The position numbers and the translations under genes are program-made. DNA of 64,000 bases. It comes from Novosphingobium sp. 28-62-57. GTDB taxonomy: Bacteria; Pseudomonadota; Alphaproteobacteria; Sphingomonadales; Sphingomonadaceae. This document shows positions 23,126 to 31,616 of the stretch, one piece after another; the stretch's first letter is position 1; each line of letters opens with the position of its first letter. Location of the stretch: assembly GCA_002256985.1 (NCBI GenBank), contig NCGO01000002.1:475828-539827 (forward strand), given 5' to 3'. The notes beneath the pieces were generated by a model that searched no databases, had not been told where the DNA came from, and saw only the letters and a list, made by a program, of their open reading frames with translations.

Positions 23126-23826
23126 GCTTTGCTCTCCTTGCGTTTCCGGGCAGCAACCGGTTTTTTGGCCGCTACCGCAGGTTTCGCCCCCTTCTCCAAC
23201 ACTTTGCCCTTGAATGCGCAAAGGTCAACCAGCCCGCAGTGCCAGCATTCGGGCGTGCGTGCCTTGCAGATGTAGCGTCCGTGCAGGATCATCCAGTGAT
23301 GCGATCCCACACGGAAGGGATGAGGGACGTGCTTTTCCAGCCCCTTCTCAACGGCCAGCGGCGTCTTTCCCTTCGCAAGTCCGGTGCGATTGCTGACACG
23401 GAAAATGTGCGTGTCCACCGCAAAGGTTTCTGCCCCGAAGGCGCAATTCATCACCACGTTAGCGGTCTTGCGCCCGACGCCGGGCAGGGTGGTCAGCACA
23501 TCGCGGTCTGCCGGAACTTCACCGCCATGATCGCGCACGAGGATTTCGGCCATGGCCATCACGTTCTTGGCCTTGGCATTGAACAGGCCGATGGTTTTGA
23601 TGTGGCTCTTCAGCCCCTCTTCGCCCAGATCGAGCATGTCTTGCGGGGTTTTGACGAATTCGAACAGCTTGCGCGTGGCCTTGTTTACGCCAACATCGGT
23701 CGATTGGGCCGAAAGCGTGACGGCGACGAGCAACTGGTAGACGTTGCCGTATTCCAGCTCTGTCTCAGGCGCGGGGTTGGCCTCGGCCAAGCGGCGGAAG
23801 AATTCGAAAGCGTCCGCCTTTTTCAT
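23122..23826 (-). CDS. nth: Endonuclease III
   Basis: This 234-residue DNA glycosylase/AP lyase removes oxidised pyrimidines in base excision repair. The helix-hairpin-helix LPGVGRKTANVV holds the catalytic Lys120, and the catalytic Asp138 is in FAVDTHIFRVSNR. The four iron-sulfur cysteines are at 187, 194, 197 and 203 with the family's 6-2-5 spacing. The C-terminal Lys/Ala-rich tail of about 25 residues is longer than in E. coli. It follows dapB by one base and overlaps the lipoprotein gene, so dapB-nth-lipoprotein are one transcript. Confidence 0.97.
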   Translation of the reverse strand: MKKADAFEFFRRLAEANPAPETELEYGNVYQLLVAVTLSAQSTDVGVNKATRKLFEFVKTPQDMLDLGEEGLKSHIKTIGLFNAKAKNVMAMAEILVRDHGGEVPADRDVLTTLPGVGRKTANVVMNCAFGAETFAVDTHIFRVSNRTGLAKGKTPLAVEKGLEKHVPHPFRVGSHHWMILHGRYICKARTPECWHCGLVDLCAFKGKVLEKGAKPAVAAKKPVAARKRKESKA

Positions 23827-23827
23827 G

Positions 23828-24556
23828 TCATAGGTCCAGCACTTGCGGCATGGTGTAGCGGCCCGGCTCCTTGCCCAGCAGCCATTGCGCCGCGCGGATC
23901 GCGCCTTTGGCGAAGATGCCGCGGTTTTCGGCGAGGTGGGAGAAGGTCAGGCGTTCGTTGTCGGCCAGGAAGTGGACCGAATGGTCGCCTGCCACCGAAC
24001 CGCCGCGCAGTGCCGCAAAGCCGATGGTGCCGGGAACGCGCGCGCCGGTGATGCCATCGCGACCGCGCACGGCTTCGTCGGGCAGCCGCACGCCGCGCCC
24101 CTTGGCGGCGGCCTCGCCCAGCAGCATGGCGGTGCCGGAGGGGGCGTCCACCTTCATGCGGTGGTGCGTTTCGACGATTTCGATGTCCCAGTCATCGCCC
24201 AGCCGTGCGGCGGCTTCCTGCACCAGATGCGCCAGCAGCGTGACGCCCAGCGAGGTATTGCCAGTTTGCAGCACGGGGATGCTGACAGCTGCGGAATCGA
24301 TCAGCCAATGGTGGCGTTCCTCAAGCCCGGTGGTGCCGATGACGATGGGGATGCCCGCGTGGATAGCCGCATCAAGGTTGAATTCCAGCGCGCCGGGGGC
24401 GGAGAAATCGACCAGCACATCGCTTGCCTGCGCCAGTGCCTGTGGATCACCGCCTTTGTCGATCCCGCCTGCGTATTCGTGCCCTGCGGCGGCGACTGCT
24501 GCCTGCAGCGCATTGCCCATTCGTCCAGCGCTGCCGATGATTCCGATTCTTGCCAT
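23828..24556 (-). CDS. dapB: 4-hydroxy-tetrahydrodipicolinate reductase
   Basis: This 242-residue enzyme reduces the dihydrodipicolinate precursor in lysine and diaminopimelate synthesis, using NAD(P)H. The nucleotide site GSAGRMG is at residues 9-15. The catalytic ETHHRMKVDAPSGTA block is present and the length is typical, if slightly short. It heads the dapB-nth-lipoprotein run and is divergent from the sirtuin gene with only about 35 bases between starts, so the two promoters must overlap. Confidence 0.97.
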   Translation of the reverse strand: MARIGIIGSAGRMGNALQAAVAAAGHEYAGGIDKGGDPQALAQASDVLVDFSAPGALEFNLDAAIHAGIPIVIGTTGLEERHHWLIDSAAVSIPVLQTGNTSLGVTLLAHLVQEAAARLGDDWDIEIVETHHRMKVDAPSGTAMLLGEAAAKGRGVRLPDEAVRGRDGITGARVPGTIGFAALRGGSVAGDHSVHFLADNERLTFSHLAENRGIFAKGAIRAAQWLLGKEPGRYTMPQVLDL

Positions 24557-24591
24557 TGCCTGTCCCTTGTGTGCCGTGCTTCATGGTCGGG

Positions 24592-25305
24592 ATGACACGC
24601 GCGCGCAATATCGTGATCCTGACCGGAGCGGGAATTTCCGCCGAATCCGGCATCGATACCTTCAGGAGTGAAGGCGGATTGTGGGAAAAGCACCGGGTGG
24701 AGGACGTGGCCACGCCTGAGGCGTTCGTGCGCGATCCCGATCTGGTCCTGCGGTTCTATGACATGCGGCGCGAATCGATCCAGACCAAGCAGCCCAATGC
24801 CGCCCACACCGCGCTGGCGCGGCTGGACCGCGAATGGCCCAAGCGCGCGGGCGGCGAAGTGCTGATCGTGACGCAGAACGTGGACGATCTGCATGAACGC
24901 GGCGGCGCGCTGAACGTGTTGCACATGCATGGCGAGCATCTCAACGCCTGGTGCACCGCCTGCGATACGCGCCACCGCTGGACCGGCCCGCTGATCCACC
25001 GTCCGCCTTGCCCGTCGTGCAGCACGCCCGCGTTGCGGCCCGATGTGGTGTGGTTTGGCGAGGTGCCTTACCGGATGGAGGATATCTATCAGGCAGTGTC
25101 AGCGGCGGATTTGTTCGTGTCCATCGGCACATCGGGTGCGGTCTATCCCGCCGCAGGGCTGGTGCGGACGGCGCGGGAACTGGGCGTGCAGACGCTGGAG
25201 CTTAATCTGGAACGGTCGAAAGGGTCGGCGTGGTTCGATGAAACCCGGCTTGGCCCGGCCACCCAAGTGGTGCCGCAATGGGTGGACGAACTGCTTTCTT
25301 CATAA
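24592..25305 (+). CDS. cobB: NAD-dependent protein deacylase, sirtuin class III
   Basis: This 237-residue sirtuin removes acyl groups from lysines with NAD. The N-terminal TGAGISAESGIDTFR binds NAD, TQNVDDLH follows, and the catalytic His is in LHMHGEHL. A zinc site is formed by CTAC and CPSC. FYDMRRES carries the Tyr-x-x-Arg pair that in SIRT5 and E. coli CobB recognises succinyl and malonyl groups, so desuccinylation is likely. I chose ATG 24592; another ATG at 24583 is possible and neither has a clear ribosome-binding site. Confidence 0.93.
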   Translation: MTRARNIVILTGAGISAESGIDTFRSEGGLWEKHRVEDVATPEAFVRDPDLVLRFYDMRRESIQTKQPNAAHTALARLDREWPKRAGGEVLIVTQNVDDLHERGGALNVLHMHGEHLNAWCTACDTRHRWTGPLIHRPPCPSCSTPALRPDVVWFGEVPYRMEDIYQAVSAADLFVSIGTSGAVYPAAGLVRTARELGVQTLELNLERSKGSAWFDETRLGPATQVVPQWVDELLSS

Positions 25306-25375
25306 AGTGTTGCAGGCTGGAAAAGGGTGATCACCACCCTACCGGTGTGGCCCGAATCATGTTATCTACATCGAT

Positions 25376-25783
25376 GTGAGCAACGCTATTCCCCACCTCG
25401 TTCCCATCACCGTCGATCCGATCGACATTGATTTCATGGGCCATGTCAACAACGCGTCCTACCTGAAATGGGTGCAGGATGCGGTGATCAACCATTGGCG
25501 CGCCTTTGCCCCTGCCGATGCGGTGGATGCACACCTGTGGGTCGCGCTGAAGCACGAGATTACCTATCGCCGCCCGACCTTTCTGGACGATGCGGTCATC
25601 GCCCACGTCATCCTTGAACGGGTGCAGGGCGCGCGCGCGTTTTATGAGACGATCATCAAGCGCGGCGAAGACGTGCTGGCCGAAGTGAAATCCAGCTGGT
25701 GCTGCCTCGATGCCGAAACGCTGCGCCCGGCACGGCTGGCGCGGGAACTGGTTGAGAAGTTTTTGCCGACGAAGGTGGATTGA
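25376..25783 (+). CDS. Acyl-CoA thioesterase, 4HBT hotdog family
   Basis: This 135-residue hotdog-fold protein resembles 4-hydroxybenzoyl-CoA thioesterases. The family block DPIDIDFMGHVNNASYLKW contains the Asp and the GHVNN loop of the active site. The KHEITYRRPTFLDDAV strand follows. The acyl-CoA substrate is unknown. GTG at 25376 is the only start that keeps the first strand; the ATG at 25374 is out of frame. It follows the sirtuin by about 70 bases on the same strand. Confidence 0.87.
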   Translation: MSNAIPHLVPITVDPIDIDFMGHVNNASYLKWVQDAVINHWRAFAPADAVDAHLWVALKHEITYRRPTFLDDAVIAHVILERVQGARAFYETIIKRGEDVLAEVKSSWCCLDAETLRPARLARELVEKFLPTKVD

Positions 25784-25817
25784 GGGTCTTATCCTGAATT
25801 CCATGCATCTGTTCTAA

Positions 25818-25952
25818 GCCAGCGTCCTTCGACAGGCTCAGGACGAGCGGTTCAGAGTTTGGAATTGTTCCCCTACCCCGCTCATGCTGAGCTTGTCGAA
25901 GCATCGAACCTCGCGCCAGCATCCTTCGACAGGCTCAGGATGAGCGGGGTGA
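25818..25952. repeat. Three copies of a CTTCGACAGGCTCAGG-type repeat
   Basis: The element TCCTTCGACAGGCTCAGGA appears at about 25824-25842 and again at 25922-25940 in direct orientation. An inverted copy (CTCATGCTGAGCTTGTCGAAGC) lies between them at 25881-25902. This sequence family is widespread between genes in sphingomonads and other alphaproteobacteria. It occupies the gap between the converging thioesterase and minus-strand small gene. Confidence 0.8.
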
Positions 25953-25966
25953 GGATGCGGCTTGGC

Positions 25967-26149
25967 TCAGCGCAGCTTGGCAATGCTCAAGCTATCGCTT
26001 TTCGCACGCAGCTTCACCGATTCCTCGCTGCGGGTCAGGGCCTTGGCGATGGCTTTCAATGCCATGCCCTTTTTGGCCAGCGTGTGCAGTTTCTGGATTT
26101 CGTCGGCGGTCCAGGCCTGTTTGTGGCGTTCGAAACGTTCGGCAGCCAT
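25967..26149 (-). CDS. Small Myb/SANT-like or HTH protein
   Basis: This 60-residue basic protein begins MAAERFERHKQAWTADEIQK and continues LHTLAKKGMALKAIAKALTRSEESVKLRAK. The pattern of an initial W-x-x-DE helix followed by a helix-turn-helix with SVK resembles a Myb/SANT or GcrA-type DNA-binding fold. Its ATG lies three bases after the ubiG stop, so it is co-transcribed with ubiG. Function is unknown; it may be a tiny regulator. Its codon use matches the neighbours. Confidence 0.72.
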   Translation of the reverse strand: MAAERFERHKQAWTADEIQKLHTLAKKGMALKAIAKALTRSEESVKLRAKSDSLSIAKLR

Positions 26150-26152
26150 GGC

Positions 26153-26890
26153 TCAACCCTCTCTTGTAACAGTGACGATGTAGTTCAGCGCCAGATCGTC
26201 TGACAGGTGCAGCCCTTTGCTCACGCTCCAGGCGATGCCCATGGGGTTGCCCATTTTCAGGCCTGCCGCATCAAGCAGATCGTGCAGTTCAACAGGCGTG
26301 ATGAAATCGTCCCAGTGGTGCGTGCCTTTGGGTACCATGCCCAGCGCTTCGGCGCCCTGCACCAGCAGCAGGCGTGATCGGGTGGTGCGGTTGGGGGTGG
26401 ACAGGATCATCAGCCCGCCGGGTGCCAGCGCGGCTTCGAGCGCGGCAATGAACGCGGCCTTGTCCGCCACGTGCTCGATCACTTCCATCGAGGTGACCAG
26501 ATCGTATCCGGCAAGGCCAAGCTGGCCCACATCGCCACAGCGGTAGTCTATCGACAGGCCCGACCCTTCGGCATGAAGCTGCGCAGCGGCGATGTTTTCC
26601 TCTGCCGCATCAACGCCCGTCACTTGCGCGCCAAGCCGGGCGAGTGGTTCGCACAGCAGGCCCGCACCGCAGCCGACATCCAGCGCGCGGCGACCGGCCA
26701 GCGGCTTTGCCCCGCGCGAATCGCTGCCGAAGTGCGCATCGATGGCCACGCGGATAAAGCCCAGCCGCACCGGGTTCAGCTTGTGCAGCATGGCCGAGGA
26801 ACCCTTGGGATTCCACCAGTCTGCCGCCAACTTGCCAAAGTGGGCGGCTTCTTCAGGCCTAATGGTGTGCGCAGAGGTTGCATTGCTCAT
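26153..26890 (-). CDS. ubiG: Ubiquinone biosynthesis O-methyltransferase
   Basis: This 245-residue SAM-dependent enzyme does both O-methylations in ubiquinone synthesis. The N-terminal part contains EEAAHFGKLAADWWNPKGSS, typical of UbiG, and the SAM motif LDVGCGAGLL is near residue 72. SMEVIEHV and the C-terminal LNYIVTVT are also family features. It is divergent from lysC with an 84-base gap and is followed by the small HTH-like gene. Confidence 0.95.
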   Translation of the reverse strand: MSNATSAHTIRPEEAAHFGKLAADWWNPKGSSAMLHKLNPVRLGFIRVAIDAHFGSDSRGAKPLAGRRALDVGCGAGLLCEPLARLGAQVTGVDAAEENIAAAQLHAEGSGLSIDYRCGDVGQLGLAGYDLVTSMEVIEHVADKAAFIAALEAALAPGGLMILSTPNRTTRSRLLLVQGAEALGMVPKGTHHWDDFITPVELHDLLDAAGLKMGNPMGIAWSVSKGLHLSDDLALNYIVTVTREG

Positions 26891-26974
26891 AAGCCCTCCC
26901 TAAAGCGCCCGCGCTGCAAGGTCCATCGGCCTTGCGGGCAAGATTCTTACGCGCAAGACTTCAGGAGCAAGCCC

Positions 26975-28231
26975 TTGGCCCGCATCGTGATGAAATTCGG
27001 CGGCACGTCCATGGCCGGAACCGAGCGCATCCGCCGCGTGGCGCGCATTGTGCAGCGCCAGCAGGCGGCAGGGCACGAGGTTGCGGTGGTCGTCTCGGCC
27101 ATGGCGGGGGAAACCGACCGCTTGGTAAACTTCTGCCGCGAGGCTGACCCGCTCTATGATCCCGCCGAATACGATGTGGTCGTGGCGAGCGGTGAACAGG
27201 TGACATCCGGCCTGCTCGCGATGCATTTGCAGGCGCTGGGGTGCAAGGCGCGGTCGTGGCTCGGCTGGCAAGTGCCGATCAAGACCGACGATGCCCACGC
27301 CAAGGCGCGGATCGAGGATATTGATGCCGAAGCGCTGATGGCCAGCATGGCTTCGGGCGAGATTGCGGTGATCCCGGGTTTTCAGGGCGTGTCTCCCGCT
27401 GGCCGCGTGACCACGCTGGGCCGCGGCGGTTCCGATACGTCGGCCGTGGCCGTGGCAGCGGCAGTGAAGGCCGATCGTTGCGACATCTATACCGATGTCG
27501 ATGGCGTCTACACCACCGACCCGCGCATCGTGGCCAAGGCGCGCAAGCTGAAGAACGTGACGTATGAGGAAATGCTCGAACTGGCCTCGGTCGGCTCGAA
27601 AGTGTTGCAAACCCGTTCGGTCAGCCTTGCGATGAAGGAAGGCGTGCGCGTGCAGGTGTTGTCGTCATTCATCGATGACGATGCGCCCGCCGCCGATACG
27701 ATTCCCGGAACGATGATTGTCTCTGACGAAGAGCTCGAAGGATTGGATATGGAACGCCAGCTGATCACCGGCATCGCTGCCGACAAGAACGAAGCCAAGA
27801 TCACTCTGACGCGCATCGCCGACCGCCCCGGCGCGGTGGCTGCGATCTTCGGTCCGTTGGCGGCGGCCAATATCAATGTCGACATGATCATCCAGAACAT
27901 CGCCAAGGATCGTGGCGAAACCGATGTGACCTTCACCGTGCCCATCGCCGATCTGGCGCGCACGCAGGCGCTGCTGGAAGAGCGCAAGGACACGATTGGC
28001 TACTACCGTCTGCTGGCCAACAGCAAGGTTGCCAAGATCAGCGTTGTCGGCGTTGGCATGCGCAGCCACGCGGGCGTTGCCGCCACGATGTTCCGTTCGC
28101 TGGCCGACCGCGGGATCAACATCCAGGCGATCACCACCAGCGAGATCAAGGTCTCGGTCCTGATCGACGAGGACGAAACCGAACTGGCCGTGCGCGTGCT
28201 GCACACGGCTTATGAGATGGACGGCGAGTAA
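26975..28231 (+). CDS. lysC: Aspartate kinase
   Basis: This 418-residue enzyme phosphorylates aspartate at the entry to the lysine, methionine and threonine pathway. The kinase signature KFGGTSMAG is at residues 6-14, and TTLGRGGSDTSAVAVA lies in the middle. Two C-terminal ACT domains (RIADRPGAVAAIF and VVGVGMRSHAGVAATMF) suggest feedback inhibition. The start is TTG at 26975 with AGGAG at 26963-26967, seven bases ahead. The long open frame upstream to 26471 runs through ubiG on the other strand and is not coding. hom and dapB of the same pathway are also in this window. Confidence 0.96.
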   Translation: MARIVMKFGGTSMAGTERIRRVARIVQRQQAAGHEVAVVVSAMAGETDRLVNFCREADPLYDPAEYDVVVASGEQVTSGLLAMHLQALGCKARSWLGWQVPIKTDDAHAKARIEDIDAEALMASMASGEIAVIPGFQGVSPAGRVTTLGRGGSDTSAVAVAAAVKADRCDIYTDVDGVYTTDPRIVAKARKLKNVTYEEMLELASVGSKVLQTRSVSLAMKEGVRVQVLSSFIDDDAPAADTIPGTMIVSDEELEGLDMERQLITGIAADKNEAKITLTRIADRPGAVAAIFGPLAAANINVDMIIQNIAKDRGETDVTFTVPIADLARTQALLEERKDTIGYYRLLANSKVAKISVVGVGMRSHAGVAATMFRSLADRGINIQAITTSEIKVSVLIDEDETELAVRVLHTAYEMDGE

Positions 28232-28248
28232 GGCTCAATTTCGCTGAG

Positions 28249-28340
28249 TGCCCACCCCTAACCCCTCCCGCAAGCGGGAGGGGAATTGCGTTGCGGCTTT
28301 CTTCCCCCCTCCCGCTTGCGGGAGGGGTCGGGGGTGGGTC
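28249..28340. repeat. Paired palindromic intergenic repeat, copy 2
   Basis: Two CCCCTCCCGC/GCGGGAGGGG palindromes are set within CCCACCCCTA and GGGGGTGGG outer arms. The layout equals the element at 17854-17946. It sits between the converging lysC and pentapeptide-repeat genes and could act as a two-way terminator. Confidence 0.8.
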
Positions 28341-28347
28341 AGCAACA

Positions 28348-29034
28348 TCAGCGAATCAGCAGGCCCCAGCCGGATAACAGTTGCTCCGCCTGTTCGCGCG
28401 AAATGATTGCGCCGCGGAACACGCGTGCATCTTCCAACTGCAGCCCGCCCAAATCCGTCCCGCGCAAGTCTGCGCCAGCAAACTGCGCGCCGTCCAGATT
28501 GGCTTCGCGCAAGGAACAGCCTTCCAATATTGCATCGCGGAAATCGGCCTTGGTCAGATCGGCTTGCGCCATGTCGAGCCGCACCAGCTTTTCCTTGCGG
28601 AAGGACAGGCCCGGCAGCCGCGCGCCGACCAGCAGGACTTCTTCGAAGGTAAAGCCCATGCCCCGCGCCAGATGCAGGTCTGCGCCGGTCATGCGGGTGG
28701 AGACGAAGCGGGCTTGGCCGATATTGGCCCGGCGCAGGGCGACGTTGTTGAAATCGCAGGCGGTCACTTGCGCTTCTTCGAGATCGGTGCCGGTCAGGTT
28801 GGCGAAGGGGGCCTTGCAGCCGCGCCACGTGCTGCGCGCCAGCTTTGCGCCCGAAAGGTCGGTGTGCCGCAATGAGCATCGCTCAAACGTCCAGCCCGCA
28901 AAGTCCAGTTTGGAAAGGTCGGCCTCGTCCAGATCGCAAGCCACCAGATGGTGCGCGCCTTTGCCTGCCATGGCTGAAAGATCAGCGCGGCCAAGCGACT
29001 GGTCGGAAACGAGGGGGATGGCGGTTGCTGTCAT
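28348..29034 (-). CDS. Pentapeptide-repeat protein
   Basis: This 228-residue protein has many A(D/N)LxG-type five-residue repeats, for example DLDEADLSKLDF, RHTDLSGAKL, NLTGTDLEEA and later DLRGTDLGGLQL. The predicted fold is a right-handed quadrilateral beta-helix. The overall layout resembles Qnr-type proteins, which mimic DNA and bind gyrase, but many pentapeptide proteins have other or unknown roles and resistance should not be assumed. I start at ATG 29034 (MTATAIPLVSDQ); the frame's extension to 29226 runs through the small RNA region. Confidence 0.85.
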   Translation of the reverse strand: MTATAIPLVSDQSLGRADLSAMAGKGAHHLVACDLDEADLSKLDFAGWTFERCSLRHTDLSGAKLARSTWRGCKAPFANLTGTDLEEAQVTACDFNNVALRRANIGQARFVSTRMTGADLHLARGMGFTFEEVLLVGARLPGLSFRKEKLVRLDMAQADLTKADFRDAILEGCSLREANLDGAQFAGADLRGTDLGGLQLEDARVFRGAIISREQAEQLLSGWGLLIR

Positions 29035-29067
29035 CGCAGGTGCATAGGCCAGTGCCCGCCTGAAGCA

Positions 29068-29116
29068 AAAGCAAAACCCCGCCTTTCGGTCCGATCCATG
29101 AACCGAAAGGCGGGGT
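29068..29116 (-). terminator. Perfect 15-bp terminator of the candidate small RNA
   Basis: ACCCCGCCTTTCGGT at 29076-29090 pairs without mismatch with the bases at 29102-29116. On the minus strand the stem is followed by TTTTGCTTTT; on the plus strand there is no T-run. It therefore ends a minus-strand transcript that starts upstream of the pentapeptide gene. Confidence 0.85.
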
Positions 29117-29185
29117 GCGACCCGTGCCTGCCAGGAGATTGAATGGCGGCTCAGGGCTCGTGGGTGAGGGGGGAACCCACTTGAT
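29068..29185 (-). ncRNA. Candidate trans-acting small RNA
   Basis: The minus strand holds a compact transcription unit of about 118 bases with no reading frame. A promoter lies just upstream. The RNA begins with a perfect hairpin at 29160-29180, whose stem GTGGGT/ACCCAC displays the loop TCCCCCCTC. Further along it has CTCCTGG, another stretch able to pair with ribosome-binding sites. It ends in a 15-bp perfect terminator stem with T-rich tail. A C-rich hairpin loop that can mask Shine-Dalgarno sites is the hallmark of alphaproteobacterial sRNAs such as the suhB/MmgR and CuckooRNA groups. Membership in a named family is not verified. Confidence 0.62.
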
Positions 29186-29191
29186 GCACTG

Positions 29192-29220
29192 CTTATATGC
29201 CTTCGCCTAAAATCGGTAAA
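29192..29220 (-). promoter_or_regulatory. Sigma-70-type promoter of the candidate small RNA
   Basis: Read on the minus strand, TTTACC (complement of 29215-29220) and TATAAG (complement of 29192-29197) are separated by exactly 17 bases. The -10 matches the consensus well; the -35 matches at four of six positions. The predicted start is near 29185. Confidence 0.6.
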
Positions 29221-29338
29221 ACGCATTAAACCGCGCAGAGATATCGCCTTTGCCGATCATGCGGCAAAAGTGATGCCTTGTTGCCGACACGATGCGGCCC
29301 TAAAGCGCCCGCCGGACACTTGGACGGGACGCACACGA

Positions 29339-30349
29339 ATGACCGCTACACCCAAAACCTTTGGCATGATGCGCCGTGGCGCTGAATTCCTCGGCACGGA
29401 GCACGCCATCATGTGCGGCGCGATGAGCTGGGTTTCGGAGCGCAATCTGGTTTCGGCCATCAGCAACGCGGGCGGCTTTGGCGTGATCGCGTGCGGTGCG
29501 ATGACGCCTGCGCTGCTCGACACCGAAATTACCGCAACCAAGGCGCTGACTGACAAGCCGTTTGGCGTGAATCTGATCACCATGCACCCCGCGCTGTTCG
29601 ATCTGATTGCCGTCTGCGCAAAGCACAAGGTCGGCCATGTGGTGCTGGCCGGTGGCATTCCGCCCAAGGGCAGTGTCGAGGCGATCAAGGCGTTTGGCGC
29701 AAAAGTGCTGGTCTTTGCTCCCACGCTGGCGTTGGCCAAGAAACTGCTGCGGTCTGGCGCTGACGCGCTGGTGATCGAAGGTTCGGAAGCGGGCGGCCAC
29801 ATCGGCCCGGTGTCCACATCGGTGCTGGCGCAGGAATTCCTGCCTGCGCTGGCCGAAGATCACGTGGTGTTTGTGGCAGGCGGCATTGGCCGAGGCGAGA
29901 TGATCGCGAGCTATCTGGAAATGGGCGCAAGCGGCGTGCAGCTCGGCACGCGCTTTGCCTGCGCCACCGAATCCATCGCGCACCCGGCGTTCAAGGCCGC
30001 GTTCTTCCGTGGCAATGCGCGCGATGCCATTGCCAGCGTGCAGGTCGATCCGCGCCTGCCGGTGATCCCGGTGCGCGCGCTGAAGAACAAGGGCACCGAG
30101 GAATTTACCGCCAAGCAGGTTGAAGTGGCCAAGCGGCTGGACGAAGGCCTGATCGACATGGGCGAGGCGCAGCTTGAGATCGAGCATTTCTGGGCAGGCG
30201 CACTGCGCCGTGCGGTGATCGATGGCGATGTGGAGCGCGGCTCGGTCATGGCCGGGCAATCGGTCGGCATGGTGAACAAGGAAGAGCCGGTGGCCGAAAT
30301 CATCGCGCAACTGATGGCTGAAAGCGAAGCCGCGCTGACCCGGCGCTGA
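29339..30349 (+). CDS. Nitronate monooxygenase-like flavoprotein (NPD family)
   Basis: This 336-residue FMN-binding TIM barrel belongs to the nitronate monooxygenase/2-nitropropane dioxygenase family, which also includes enoyl reductase FabK-type proteins. Visible features are GAMSWVSERNLVSAISNAGGFG near the N-terminus, EGSEAGGHIG with the catalytic His, VVFVAGGIGRGE and MGASGVQLGTRF, the FMN-phosphate loops. The true substrate is unknown. I take ATG 29339 (MTATPKTFG); earlier starts lie in non-coding DNA. Its stop overlaps the ATG of the transporter (TGATG), so the two are one transcript. Confidence 0.9.
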   Translation: MTATPKTFGMMRRGAEFLGTEHAIMCGAMSWVSERNLVSAISNAGGFGVIACGAMTPALLDTEITATKALTDKPFGVNLITMHPALFDLIAVCAKHKVGHVVLAGGIPPKGSVEAIKAFGAKVLVFAPTLALAKKLLRSGADALVIEGSEAGGHIGPVSTSVLAQEFLPALAEDHVVFVAGGIGRGEMIASYLEMGASGVQLGTRFACATESIAHPAFKAAFFRGNARDAIASVQVDPRLPVIPVRALKNKGTEEFTAKQVEVAKRLDEGLIDMGEAQLEIEHFWAGALRRAVIDGDVERGSVMAGQSVGMVNKEEPVAEIIAQLMAESEAALTRR

Positions 30350-31587
30350 TGGCGATGGCACGGGGCGGGGGATCATCGGGCACGTCCTTCTTGGTCGTCT
30401 TTGCGATCGTGCTGATCGACATGCTCGGCTTCGGCATCGTCTCGCCAGTGCTGCCAGGCCTGATCATGGACCTGACCCGCGTCGATATCAGCACCGCAGC
30501 GGGCTATGCCGGGTGGCTGGGGGCGGGCTATGCGGTGATGCAGTTTGCCTTTGCGCCGGTGATTGGCAACCTGTCGGACCGGTTCGGACGCAGGCCGGTG
30601 CTGCTGGCCGCCGTGCTGATGCTGGGGCTGAATTACCTGCTGCAGGCTTTGGCTCCAAACTTCGGCTGGCTGATAGCTGGGCGGCTGCTGGCAGGCATTA
30701 CCGGTGCCAGCTTCTCTGCCGCCTATGCCTATATCGCCGATGTCACCCCGCCCGAAAAGCGCGCCGCTGCCTTTGGCACGATGGGGCTGGCCTTCGGCAT
30801 CGGCTTTGTCGTGGGGCCAGCGCTGGGCGGATTGCTGGGATCGATTGACGCGCGTCTGCCGTTCTACACCGCTGCGGGTCTGGCGCTGGCCAATGCGGCA
30901 TTCGGATACTTCTTCCTGCAGGAATCGCTGACGCCTGAAAATCGCAGGCCGTTCGACTGGCGCAGGGCCAACGCTTTTGCCGCGTTGCAGGTGCTGAAAG
31001 GGCAAAGCCCGACCGTGCTGTGGTTCGTGGCGGCGCTGGGCATGTGGCAGCTGGCGCATATCGTCTACCCTGCGATCTGGCCCTATTTCGCCATCGCGGC
31101 CTATGGATTTGACACCGCGCAAGTGGGGCTGGCGCTGGCGATGGTCGGCCTTGGCAGTGCGCTGGTGCAAGGGCTGGCGCTGCGGCTGTTCCTGCCCAAG
31201 CTGGGGGAGCGGCGCGCGGTCATGCTGGGCGTGGCGGGGGTTTGCCTCTCGACTGTGCTTTACATGCTCGCAGTGGAAACATGGCAGGTCTACGTGGCGA
31301 TTGCGGTGGGATCGCTGCAAGGCTTCGTGCAATCACCGATCCTGGCGTTCAACAGCCGCGCGGTGGATGCGCGCAGCCAGGGCGAATTGCAGGGCGCGGT
31401 GCAGTCCATCGGCAGCATCGCGCAGATCATCGGTCCGCCGGTCTATGCGCAAGCGCTGGAGCGGTTCAGCGGACCGGGCGCGGCGGTGCAGCTTCCGGCC
31501 ATGCCGCTGGTCATCGCCTCTGCGGTGGCTGTTGTGGTGCTGCTGCTGTTCCTGAAGGGGGCGTCGCTGCTGGAGCGGAAGACTTAG
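30349..31587 (+). CDS. MFS transporter, TetA-like
   Basis: This 412-residue inner-membrane protein has 12 predicted helices. The loop 2-3 motif [14 protein letters not shown] and the early [18 protein letters not shown] resemble Tet(A)/TCR-type proton-drug antiporters. [33 protein letters not shown] is the helix 4-5 region of that group, shown here in parts [10 protein letters not shown] and ADVTPPEKR. Chromosomal sphingomonad members are common and their substrates unknown, so resistance should not be assumed. It is coupled to the nitronate monooxygenase-like gene. Confidence 0.88.
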   Translation: MAMARGGGSSGTSFLVVFAIVLIDMLGFGIVSPVLPGLIMDLTRVDISTAAGYAGWLGAGYAVMQFAFAPVIGNLSDRFGRRPVLLAAVLMLGLNYLLQALAPNFGWLIAGRLLAGITGASFSAAYAYIADVTPPEKRAAAFGTMGLAFGIGFVVGPALGGLLGSIDARLPFYTAAGLALANAAFGYFFLQESLTPENRRPFDWRRANAFAALQVLKGQSPTVLWFVAALGMWQLAHIVYPAIWPYFAIAAYGFDTAQVGLALAMVGLGSALVQGLALRLFLPKLGERRAVMLGVAGVCLSTVLYMLAVETWQVYVAIAVGSLQGFVQSPILAFNSRAVDARSQGELQGAVQSIGSIAQIIGPPVYAQALERFSGPGAAVQLPAMPLVIASAVAVVVLLLFLKGASLLERKT

Positions 31588-31616
31588 TTCAAGATTTCTC
31601 CAAGCTGATCCAACCT

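Noticed and set aside
28348-29034. Pentapeptide-repeat protein as a quinolone-resistance gene
   Set aside because: The repeat pattern alone does not show Qnr function; the key loops cannot be confirmed by eye.
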